Shown here piece after piece: positions 1 to 6,221 of a DNA stretch of 29,075 nucleotides. The notes below the pieces were generated by a model that made no database searches, was not told the origin of the DNA, and saw only the letters and a program-made list of their open reading frames with translations. The first letter of the stretch is position 1. Each line of letters begins with the position of its first letter. Position numbers and translations under genes: made by a program. Source of the DNA: a virus; the IMG/VR virus record IMGVR_UViG_3300037222_000026, positions 1 through 29,075 of that record. The stretch is one strand, 5' to 3'.

Positions 1-598
1 CGGCGGTAGCGCCGCCGCAGAAGAAGAAATCCCCGCTGCCCGGGTCGCCGACGGGCCAGTGGCAGGTCTTCTCCGTGAGCTTCAGGATCGTCTTGCGCTG
101 CTCGACCGGGATCGCGAGGTCGTCGGGTGCCGGGGTCCCGTCGAGCCCGTCGACGGCGAACCTCGAATCTTCTTCTGGCTCGCCCGCGCTGTAGCGCGCC
201 GGAAGGTTCGACCGGAATGCGGCGGTTCGCTTGGGGCGTAGCGCGCGGAATGACGGGACCGACTGTCTTGCGGGCTTCTTCAATCCGAGGCGATGCGCCT
301 TGCCGATAACCGCGTTGCGGCTGACGCCTTCGCCAAGTTTAACGGCGATTTCGACCGCCGTCGCTCCGTTATTCCACATCGTCGTCAACGTCGCGAGGCG
401 CTCGTCGGTCCAGTTCGAATCGGGATGATTATTAACTTTTGCGATAACCTTCGCCGGCGCCTGGTGGGCGCGGATCACCGCGTCGCGGATTTGATCGGGC
501 GTCCCGACGAGCCCGAGTTCCTCGCCGCACTCGATCGCGGACAGGCCCGCGTTCCAGAGCTGCTTGAGGCGGGGGACGAGTTCGTCGGGGACGTTCAC
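1..598 (-). CDS. gcrA: GcrA-family cell-cycle regulator, 3' end off the window
   Basis: Read from a GTG at 598 to the window edge (199 residues, no stop reached). Residues 61-106 match the GcrA N-terminal DNA-binding domain (NWTDERL, then SRNAVIGKAHRLGL). Residues 172-194 match its C-terminal conserved block (LKLTEKTCHWPVGDP followed by FFFCGG), which in GcrA precedes the last few residues, so little is missing. GcrA is an alphaproteobacterial factor that binds sigma70-RNA polymerase and acts at promoters carrying GANTC sites methylated by CcrM. Unusually there are about 60 extra N-terminal residues, and residues 4-45 resemble the same helix-turn-helix again (DEL..LKQLWNAGLSA..CGEELG....AVIRAH). 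The GTG overlaps the stop of the next upstream gene as GTGA, which supports this start. Family call is firm; a role in taking over host or phage cell-cycle promoters is inference. Confidence 0.9.
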   Translation of the reverse strand, partial: MNVPDELVPRLKQLWNAGLSAIECGEELGLVGTPDQIRDAVIRAHQAPAKVIAKVNNHPDSNWTDERLATLTTMWNNGATAVEIAVKLGEGVSRNAVIGKAHRLGLKKPARQSVPSFRALRPKRTAAFRSNLPARYSAGEPEEDSRFAVDGLDGTPAPDDLAIPVEQRKTILKLTEKTCHWPVGDPGSGDFFFCGGATA

Positions 599-876
599 GG
601 CGCGTGGTCCTTCGCGAGCTGCTGCGGGACGAACAGGTCGACGACCTCCGGCGGCACGGTCCCGGTCTTCCAGTTCTTCGGGTCGTCGAACCACGCCATC
701 ACTTCGTCGAACTTGCGGACCGTGAACGACCCGCTGCCGTTGGCGAGCCGACCGAAGAACGGGCTGTCGCCGTGGGCCTTCCAGGACGCGGTCGCGAGCT
801 TCGCCCGGTGGGCCTTCGCCCAGGCCCGGGCGGCGGCCAGCATCGCGTCGCGCATGAAGGGTTCGCCGCGGATCAT
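595..876 (-). CDS. small hypothetical protein coupled to gcrA
   Basis: A 93-residue protein I do not recognise. It is basic and helical at the N-terminus (AMLAAARAWAKAHRAK) and has Trp/Phe-rich segments in the second half (EVMAWFDDPKNWKTG). It has no cysteines, signal peptide or membrane segment. Its TGA overlaps the GTG of gcrA, so the two are translationally coupled and form one leftward operon. The start at 876 lacks a clear Shine-Dalgarno; Met8 at 855 is an alternative. Being the first gene of the leftward unit, opposite the early genes, it could be a regulator, but no HTH is evident. Confidence 0.7.
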   Translation of the reverse strand: MIRGEPFMRDAMLAAARAWAKAHRAKLATASWKAHGDSPFFGRLANGSGSFTVRKFDEVMAWFDDPKNWKTGTVPPEVVDLFVPQQLAKDHAP

Positions 877-1043
877 GGCGGCTACAAATCACGAGATTCG
901 CCGCCGCACAAGCCCTATTCTCAGGGTTTCCCCAGGTTCGGGGAAAAATCCGAAACAGGGGCTAGACCCCGACCCCGGCGGCACGCTATATTCGATTCGC
1001 GCCGAACCCCGGCGTTGCGAAGACCCGCGCCCAGGAGGCGTTC
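877..1043. promoter_or_regulatory. divergent intergenic control region
   Basis: The 167-base gap separates the leftward gcrA unit from the rightward early genes, so it should carry promoters for both. It contains an inverted repeat at 927-946 and a smaller one at 958-970 (GGGG-CTAGA-CCCC). A possible rightward -10 (TATATT, 987-992) has a GANTC site (GATTC, 994-998) immediately after it. Another GATTC lies at 895-899, before the leftward start. GANTC is the CcrM methylation site used by GcrA-dependent promoters. No convincing -35 is seen; promoter assignment is inference. Confidence 0.5.
927..946. repeat. 7-bp inverted repeat, operator candidate
   Basis: TTTCCCC (927-933) and GGGGAAA (940-946) form a perfect inverted repeat around a 6-base spacer in the divergent gap. 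Position and symmetry suggest a dimeric repressor site. No U-tract follows, so it is not an intrinsic terminator. Confidence 0.45.
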
Positions 1044-1211
1044 ATGCAGATTTCCCCACAACATCGAATCCACAACTCAGCCGCCCTGCGGCTGCTCGTC
1101 GTCGTCATCGTCGGTGCCGTTATTGTCGCGGCCGCCGTCTTCAGCCAGGCCGACCGGCGCTGCGGCTGGAACGTCGGCGGCGTCCCGGACTACGGATGCG
1201 CCGCACTGTGA
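1044..1211 (+). CDS. small single-pass membrane protein
   Basis: A 55-residue protein preceded by a strong Shine-Dalgarno (AGGAGG, 6 bases before the ATG). Residues 15-33 form one hydrophobic segment rich in Val, Ile and Ala (LRLLVVVIVGAVIVAAAVF), with positive charges before it. A short tail with two cysteines (RRCGW and YGCAAL) follows, probably outside the cytoplasm. It is the first gene of the rightward unit. No family is recognised. A small early membrane protein of this kind could act in exclusion or host takeover, but nothing in the sequence shows it. Confidence 0.75.
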   Translation: MQISPQHRIHNSAALRLLVVVIVGAVIVAAAVFSQADRRCGWNVGGVPDYGCAAL

Positions 1212-1393
1212 GCAAACTTTCGCACTCCGACGACGCCAGCATGGCCGAGATCGAGCGCAACGCAGCGCGCGAGGCGGGCGAACTTTACCGCTGCACCGTT
1301 TGCGAGGCCGAGCAGATCGGCGACCCGCCCGTCTGCCCGACCGATGCAGTTCACTGCAACGTCGTCATCGTCAAACCAAAAAACCGGGAGTGA
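1208..1393 (+). CDS. small zinc-ribbon-like protein
   Basis: A 61-residue protein starting at a GTG that overlaps the previous stop as GTGA. An in-frame ATG at 1196 and another at 1241 are alternatives. The C-terminal half has CTVC, then a single Cys (PPVC) and AVHC, a spacing fit for one small zinc-binding fold. No family is recognised. The open frame extends much further upstream, but that part is antisense to the gcrA unit and is not credible coding. Confidence 0.65.
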   Translation: MSKLSHSDDASMAEIERNAAREAGELYRCTVCEAEQIGDPPVCPTDAVHCNVVIVKPKNRE

Positions 1394-1399
1394 TCCATC

Positions 1400-1798
1400 A
1401 TGAGCGGAGAACTGAAGTTTGACTTCGAAGAACTGCCGATTATCGTCGACCTCGGCTTCGAGGCCGGGCTGGTCAACGGGACCGCGACCATCGGCTACGA
1501 AGACGACTTCGAATGGTTCGTCCGCGAGATCACGCTGGACGGGCACCGGAAGCGCAGCGGCGCGGAACGCGACCTCGACATTAGAGGGTCGGTGTTCGAA
1601 CAGAAGCCAGTCGTCGTCGACCGCGCCAGCTACGCTTGGCTCTACGCCGCGATTTGCGATCAGCTCGAGAACGGGCGGTTCAAGAACCACGTCGTCGACG
1701 CCATAGAAGCCGACCGCGCGGCCTGCCGCCAAGACGCTGCCGACGACCGACGCGACCGGCTTCGCGACGAACGAGTAGAACGAGAGAGGACCGCATGA
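1400..1798 (+). CDS. hypothetical phage protein
   Basis: A 132-residue acidic protein, not recognised. The first 100 residues look like a compact alpha/beta domain (FDFEELPIIVDLGFEAG at the start, YAWLYAAICDQLENGRF near residue 80). The last 35 are highly charged and Arg/Asp-rich, likely helical. GGGAG lies 11 bases before the ATG. Its TGA overlaps the ATG of the exonuclease gene, so the two are probably co-translated. That neighbour suggests a part in recombination or early replication, which is inference. Confidence 0.75.
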   Translation: MSGELKFDFEELPIIVDLGFEAGLVNGTATIGYEDDFEWFVREITLDGHRKRSGAERDLDIRGSVFEQKPVVVDRASYAWLYAAICDQLENGRFKNHVVDAIEADRAACRQDAADDRRDRLRDERVERERTA

Positions 1799-2748
1799 AG
1801 CAGAAGGCGATCAAGTCAATCGACTGGGACGGGAAGAAGATCACGAAGCCGGGCCTCTACGCGGGCGTCCCCATCGGCCTGTACCACTCGGCGCAGATTT
1901 GCGACGGCGATTCCGTTTCGTCGTCGGGGCTGCGCAAGCTGTTCAGCGAATCGCCTGCCGACTTCTACGACGAATGGGCGGGCAACCCGAACCGCGCGCC
2001 GGATGAAGACAAGACGCACTTCGCCATCGGGCGCGCCGTTCACCATCTAATGCTCGGCGAGCCGTTCTTCTCCAAGCTGTTCTGCATCCAGCCCGCCGAA
2101 TACGAGGCCGACCAGGGCGAGATGAAGACGTGGAGCAATAACGCGAAGGCGTGCCGGGAATGGCAGGCGCAGCGCGCGAAGGAAGGCAAGGCGGTCCTGA
2201 CGCTCGACAGTTTCGAATCGATTCGCGGCATGGCGGAAGCCCTGAGCGCCCACCCACTCGTCCGCGCGGGCGCGCTGAACGGCCTGATCGAACGGTCCGG
2301 TTTCTTCAAGGACAAGGCGACGGGCCTGTGGGTCAAGATTCGCCCCGACGCCATCCCGACTGACTCCGGCGATTACACCGACATCAAGACGACGACGTCG
2401 GTCCTCTGGAACGACCTGCGCAAGACGATCTTCGAGCGCGGCTATCACCAGCAGCTCGCGCTGATCCGAACCGGCGTCCGCGAACTCGGATTCCCGTTCA
2501 CGTCGGCGTCGCTAGTCTTCGTCAAGAAGAAACGGCCGTTCTCGGTCCGCGTAGTTACGCTGAAGGACAATACGCTCGACCAGGGCGAGCGCGCGAACCG
2601 CGTCGCGCTGGACGCGATGGCCGACTGCCTGAAGAAGAAGCATTGGCCCGGCCCCGGCGGCGACCGCGAAGACGCGCAGCCGATAGAGCTACCGGAATAT
2701 GCCGAAAAGCAAATTGAGGATCGACTTCGCTACGGCATACCGACATGA
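1795..2748 (+). CDS. RecB/RecE-like PD-(D/E)XK exonuclease
   Basis: A 317-residue protein with the motifs of the phage exonuclease family related to the RecE C-terminal domain. These are GRAVHHLML (79-87, with the family's helix His), PD at 184-185, DIKTT at 196-200 (the D-x-K of the active site) and YHQQLALI (217-224, the family Gln motif). Such enzymes degrade one strand of duplex ends to give 3' single-stranded tails for a partner annealase. The partner is the RecT gene one gene downstream. The ATG at 1795 overlaps the previous stop (ATGA); longer reading frames upstream overlap the preceding gene and are rejected. Confidence 0.88.
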   Translation: MKQKAIKSIDWDGKKITKPGLYAGVPIGLYHSAQICDGDSVSSSGLRKLFSESPADFYDEWAGNPNRAPDEDKTHFAIGRAVHHLMLGEPFFSKLFCIQPAEYEADQGEMKTWSNNAKACREWQAQRAKEGKAVLTLDSFESIRGMAEALSAHPLVRAGALNGLIERSGFFKDKATGLWVKIRPDAIPTDSGDYTDIKTTTSVLWNDLRKTIFERGYHQQLALIRTGVRELGFPFTSASLVFVKKKRPFSVRVVTLKDNTLDQGERANRVALDAMADCLKKKHWPGPGGDREDAQPIELPEYAEKQIEDRLRYGIPT

Positions 2749-3257
2749 GCAACGTGCGCAACCTTATCGATAAACAGTTCGGTCGGCTGACTGTTACCGG
2801 GATTGCCCACGTCGTTAACTATAGGGCGTTTTGGCGCTGCCGGTGTGTCTGCGGCAACGACGTTACAATTCGCGGAGATCATCTGACGTGCGCCCGGGTC
2901 AAGTCGTGCGGCTGCCTCAATAGTGAGATCGTCATAGCCCGTAACCGGGCGATGGCTACGCACCGCAAGACCAATACCATCGAATATCGTGCATGGGCAA
3001 ATATGAAGGATCGCTGCTACCGGAAAACTCATAAACAATTTTCAGATTATGGAGGACGCGGGATTAAGGTTTGTGCTCGATGGCGCAATTCGTTTGAATC
3101 ATTCCTGGCTGATATGGGCCTGCGACCGCCTGGTGTCGCTGGTCGCAAGCCGCTCTACAGCATCGACCGATACCCTAATCCGAATGGGAATTACAAGCCC
3201 ACAAATTGTCGATGGGCGACTAAGTATCAGCAGACTCACAATCGCCGAACCAAGTAA
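2745..3257 (+). CDS. HNH-like mobile phage protein
   Basis: A 170-residue protein of a widespread phage family. It has an N-terminal zinc ribbon (GRLTV, WRCRCVCGN, KSCGCLN at about 13-58). A central block follows (EYRAWANMKDRCY, YGGRGIKVCARWR, FLADMG), then a C-terminal block, SIDRYPNPNGNYKPTNCRWAT, ending QQTHNRR. The last block resembles the H-N-H pattern of homing-type nucleases, though the first His is replaced by Asp-Arg, so nuclease activity is uncertain. Base use differs from its neighbours: 3001-3060 is 42% G+C by hand count. It sits between the exonuclease and annealase genes, which are normally adjacent, consistent with insertion. It keeps the ATGA overlap with the exonuclease gene. 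Confidence 0.8.
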   Translation: MSNVRNLIDKQFGRLTVTGIAHVVNYRAFWRCRCVCGNDVTIRGDHLTCARVKSCGCLNSEIVIARNRAMATHRKTNTIEYRAWANMKDRCYRKTHKQFSDYGGRGIKVCARWRNSFESFLADMGLRPPGVAGRKPLYSIDRYPNPNGNYKPTNCRWATKYQQTHNRRTK

Positions 3258-3277
3258 CCACCCAAGGAGGAAGACCG

Positions 3278-4339
3278 ATGAACGCACCGACTAAGACACT
3301 TACGAAGCGCGACCTGATCGAAGGCGGAGTCGACGTGCTCGACCCAGAGAAGCTCGCGCTCGCGAACGTCGAACACCAGCCCGCGCACGGCATCAGCCAA
3401 GTCAACTTGCCGCAGGTCGTCGAGGTGGCGAAGTTCATGGCGACGTCCGGCCAGGGCGTCCCGCAGCACTGTCGCGGGAACGTCGGCATCTGCCTGCGCA
3501 TAACCTTCCAGGCCGTCGAGTGGCAGATGTCGCCGTTCTCGGTCGCCGACATGTCGTTCATCGTCAACGACCGCATCGCGTACATGAGCCAGCTGATCCA
3601 CGCGGTGATCGAAGCGCGCGCGCCGCTCCAGCACCGGCTCGACGTCAAGTACGAAGGCGAAGGCGCGGACCGGACCTGCACGGTGATCGGTCACTTCACG
3701 AGCGGCGACACGCGCGAATACACGACGCCGAAGTTCAAGGACATTCGCGTCAAGAACTCGCCGCTCTGGAAGGACGACCCCGACCAGCAGTTCTTCTACT
3801 ACGCGAGCCGGTCGTGGGCGCGGAAGTGGTGCCCTGACGTCCTGCTCGGCGTCTACACGCGGGAAGAACTCGCAGAGATTCAGCCGTTCGGCGGCGAAGG
3901 CGAAGCGGGGACCGGGCTTCATGCGCGGCTGTCCGGGTCGAAGACGCCGGAAGAAGGTCACTCGCACGAGCATGCGGTCAACGAGATAAACAAAATCCAG
4001 GGCGGGGGCACGGTGATCGAAGGCGACGCCGTCGTCACCGACGAACCGAAGCCGGACGGCAAGAAGGGCAAAGCGAAGAAGGGCAAAGGCGAAGAAGCGA
4101 AGGCCCCGGCGAAGCCAGACGAAACGCCGCCGACCGACCAGCCGCCGAAGAACCCGACGCAGTATGCGGCATACGCGAAGGCGTGGATCACTGCATCGAC
4201 CGACGCCGCCGTCATGGACAAGCGGTGGAACGCGGAGCGGCCGCTGCGAAACGATTGCGGGCTGACGTCCGAAGACCGGCTTCCAATCGACGAGGTGCTG
4301 ATCGACCAGCGCGAGAAGCTCGTCGGGAAGAAGGACTGA
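3278..4339 (+). CDS. recT: RecT-family single-strand annealing protein
   Basis: A 353-residue protein with the RecT core in residues 1-215, including KNSPLWKDDPDQQFFYYASR and WARKWCPDVLLGVYTREEL, the most conserved part of the family. RecT coats single strands made by a partner exonuclease and anneals them to homologous DNA, here with the product of 1795-2748. Residues 250-300 are a Lys/Pro/Ala-rich linker (KGKAKKGKGEE...), and a small C-terminal helical region follows, as in many phage RecT proteins. A strong Shine-Dalgarno (AAGGAGGAA) precedes the ATG. Confidence 0.93.
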   Translation: MNAPTKTLTKRDLIEGGVDVLDPEKLALANVEHQPAHGISQVNLPQVVEVAKFMATSGQGVPQHCRGNVGICLRITFQAVEWQMSPFSVADMSFIVNDRIAYMSQLIHAVIEARAPLQHRLDVKYEGEGADRTCTVIGHFTSGDTREYTTPKFKDIRVKNSPLWKDDPDQQFFYYASRSWARKWCPDVLLGVYTREELAEIQPFGGEGEAGTGLHARLSGSKTPEEGHSHEHAVNEINKIQGGGTVIEGDAVVTDEPKPDGKKGKAKKGKGEEAKAPAKPDETPPTDQPPKNPTQYAAYAKAWITASTDAAVMDKRWNAERPLRNDCGLTSEDRLPIDEVLIDQREKLVGKKD

Positions 4340-4342
4340 CCG

Positions 4343-4654
4343 ATGAAAACCTACTACGCGAAGACCTTCGGGATGGTGTTTGTGGTTGAAGGCAGCCAAC
4401 GCCGTTCGCTCGAAATCCGGCGCGACCTGCGCCGCCATTCCGAAGGCTTTGCGTGGGGGTGCGACTGGCCTGCATGTGATCAGCTCGCGCTCGCGATTCT
4501 CTGCGACGTCTACGACGACGAGAAGGCACTGCGCTACTACCAGCGATTCAAGGCGGTCTCTGTTACGACGACGAACCGCGACACGCCATTCCGCATGACG
4601 CTCGACGAAGTGCTGGCGGCGGTCGAGAAGATCGAGAAGGAAGCGGCGGCATGA
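4343..4654 (+). CDS. DUF6166-like protein
   Basis: A 103-residue protein resembling the DUF6166 family of phage and plasmid proteins: a short beta-rich N-terminus, then EGFAWGCDWPACDQLALAILCD (37-58), then a Tyr/Phe motif (YYQRFKAV) and a C-terminal helix. The family motif is usually EWGYGGSGPA.LAL; here that loop is altered (WGCDWPACDQLAL). Function is unknown. It begins 3 bases after recT and overlaps the next gene by ATGA, so it belongs to the same operon. Confidence 0.75.
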   Translation: MKTYYAKTFGMVFVVEGSQRRSLEIRRDLRRHSEGFAWGCDWPACDQLALAILCDVYDDEKALRYYQRFKAVSVTTTNRDTPFRMTLDEVLAAVEKIEKEAAA

Positions 4655-5019
4655 GCTTCGGCACCACCAGAAAGCAGGCCGAACTTCTCGCGTTCCTTCG
4701 GGAAAAACAGAACGCCGGAGGCCTATCGCCGTCTTACGATGAGATGGCGGAAGCTGTAGGCCTTCACAGCAAGAGCGGGATCGCCCGTATGGTCGCCGCG
4801 CTCGTCGTGCGCGGCTCACTCCGTCACATGCCGGGCCACGCGCGTTCGATTGAGGTCGTCGAGGTCGATCCGCATTCTGCAATAGACGCCGGGACGGAGC
4901 AGCAGCTTCGCACCTATTGCCACGTCACCGGCTTGACGCGGAGGTCGGTCGTGACCGTCGCGCTGCGCGAATACTTCCGTGCCCATCCAATCCCGCAAGC
5001 CGCCGGAGACAAGCTATGA
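4651..5019 (+). CDS. LexA-type winged-helix regulator without peptidase domain
   Basis: A 122-residue protein. Residues 1-68 match the LexA N-terminal DNA-binding domain: TRKQAELLAFL, then SPSYDEMAEAVGLHSKSGIA, then a wing ending HARSIEVV. The LexA autoprotease domain with its Ser/Lys dyad is absent. Instead residues 84-115 look like a short ribbon-helix-helix-type segment (YCHVTGLTRRSVVTVALREYF). It would bind DNA but not be cleaved in the SOS response. It is coupled on both sides by ATGA overlaps. Confidence 0.82.
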   Translation: MSFGTTRKQAELLAFLREKQNAGGLSPSYDEMAEAVGLHSKSGIARMVAALVVRGSLRHMPGHARSIEVVEVDPHSAIDAGTEQQLRTYCHVTGLTRRSVVTVALREYFRAHPIPQAAGDKL

Positions 5020-5330
5020 GCCGGACCTTCGAGGGCCTAAGTCATTATCCCGACTCGCCGGGGTTCACCGAACCGACGACGTCGCGGGACGCCGCCGAGA
5101 TAATCGCTCGCGACATCAACGCGCGCCAGCGCGAAGTCCTCGACGTCTACCGCATCGCTGGCGACGCGGGCCTGACCGCCGACGAGGCAGCGGCGAAGCT
5201 CGGTCGCAGCGTCCTCGCCGTTCGCCCGCGCGTGACCGAGCTGCGCGCGCTCGGCCTGATCGAGAAGACCAAGGAACGGCGGGCGAACGAGTCCGGCCTT
5301 GCCGCATCCGTATCGCGGTTCAAGAGGTAG
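5016..5330 (+). CDS. winged-helix DNA-binding protein
   Basis: A 104-residue protein. Residues 35-90 form a winged helix: QREVLDVYRIAGDAGLTADE, AAAKLGRSVLAVRPRVTELRALGLI, then a wing with KERRANESG. This pattern (SVLAVRPRVTEL..LGLI) is common in small phage proteins of unknown target. The start at 5016 is chosen because it overlaps the previous stop (ATGA); the open frame continues upstream only as an overlap with the LexA-like gene. Two consecutive HTH genes suggest a regulatory block, but no binding site can be assigned. Confidence 0.8.
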   Translation: MSRTFEGLSHYPDSPGFTEPTTSRDAAEIIARDINARQREVLDVYRIAGDAGLTADEAAAKLGRSVLAVRPRVTELRALGLIEKTKERRANESGLAASVSRFKR

Positions 5331-5334
5331 GACG

Positions 5335-5523
5335 ATGTCGATCACCTTCAACATTGCGGCCGACCTCGAGGCGACTGAAGAAGCCATCGTCGACTGGAAG
5401 AAGCGAGCGCGCGACTACAAGTCGAAGGGCATCGAGGTGCCGGCGTACATTGCCGACCGCATTGCAATGCTCAAGAAGGATGCGTCGTTGCTGCGCCGCC
5501 AGTTGAACGGAGATAATGTATGA
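5335..5523 (+). CDS. small coiled-coil hypothetical protein
   Basis: A 62-residue protein, strongly helical (ADLEATEEAIVDWKKRARDY and RIAMLKKDASLLRRQLNG), probably a coiled coil. It lies 4 bases after the previous stop with a GAGGTAGGA Shine-Dalgarno, and its own TGA overlaps the next ATG. No family is recognised. Confidence 0.7.
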   Translation: MSITFNIAADLEATEEAIVDWKKRARDYKSKGIEVPAYIADRIAMLKKDASLLRRQLNGDNV

Positions 5524-6203
5524 AGATTCAGGACGTCCAGGCCTGCCCGCTCTGCTGGCCCGAGGGCTGGCCGCGAACGCCCGCGCATGTCCAGGAGGCG
5601 GGTAATCAGTTCAAGGTCGCGGGAGACGCGCCGGAAGGGCTAGGGTGGAGGCCGCGCCGGTTCATCACCTTCGAGCGAGCGCGCCGCCTGCTGCGCGACG
5701 AACTCGGACGCCTCGGCGCGACGAACGTCGTACTGTCGACGAACGTGCCCCTGCGCAACGACGGGGAGCCGCGATCAAGTCACGCCGATAAGCGCCAAGC
5801 CGACCCCGGCGTAGCGGTCTACTTCATGCTGAAGGGCCGCCAGATGGTTATGGCGCAGGATTCCTATTCCTGGCTGGCGGCGAATACCCGCTCGCTCGGA
5901 CTCGCCATCGAGGCGCTGCGCTCGCTCGAACGCCACGGTGGCGGCAAGATGATGGAGCGCGCCTTTGCCGGGTTCGCCGCGTTGCCCGCGCCGGACGGCG
6001 TTATGCCAAAGCGCGCGTGGTGGGTCGTCATGAACTACAGCGAAGACCCCGACGAACGACTCGACCTGTCCCCGGACGAGGTCGACGCGCGATTCCGCGT
6101 GCTGGCGAAGCGTCGCCACCCCGACGTCCACGGCGGATCAATCGAAGCCTTCCAAGAACTGCAAGATGCCCGCGACGAAGCCATCAAGGCGCTCGGCGGA
6201 TAA
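5520..6203 (+). CDS. phage J-domain (DnaJ-like) protein
   Basis: A 227-residue protein. Residues 168-226 form a J domain with the essential HPD tripeptide at 200-202 (LAKRRHPDVHGG), a preceding helix (SPDEVDARFRVLAKR) and a following helix (AFQELQDARDEAIKAL). J domains stimulate DnaK/Hsp70 ATPase. The N-terminal 165 residues are a phage-type module (PLCWPEGWPRTPA, then a helical region and a beta-rich AVYFMLKGRQMVMAQDSY). The combination suggests it brings host DnaK to a phage target, perhaps in replication, as is known for host chaperones in lambda. The target here is not known. Confidence 0.87.
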   Translation: MKIQDVQACPLCWPEGWPRTPAHVQEAGNQFKVAGDAPEGLGWRPRRFITFERARRLLRDELGRLGATNVVLSTNVPLRNDGEPRSSHADKRQADPGVAVYFMLKGRQMVMAQDSYSWLAANTRSLGLAIEALRSLERHGGGKMMERAFAGFAALPAPDGVMPKRAWWVVMNYSEDPDERLDLSPDEVDARFRVLAKRRHPDVHGGSIEAFQELQDARDEAIKALGG

Positions 6204-6221
6204 CAACGAAGGGAAGAACCG

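Noticed and set aside
293-1207. upstream part of a 366-residue + strand frame
   Set aside because: Antisense to gcrA and its partner; only the last 61 codons after GTG 1208 look like a real protein.
3236-4882. 548-residue minus-strand open frame opposite recT
   Set aside because: Arg/Val/Asp-rich shadow of GC-rich recT and its neighbours; no domain and the sense strand codes for clear families.
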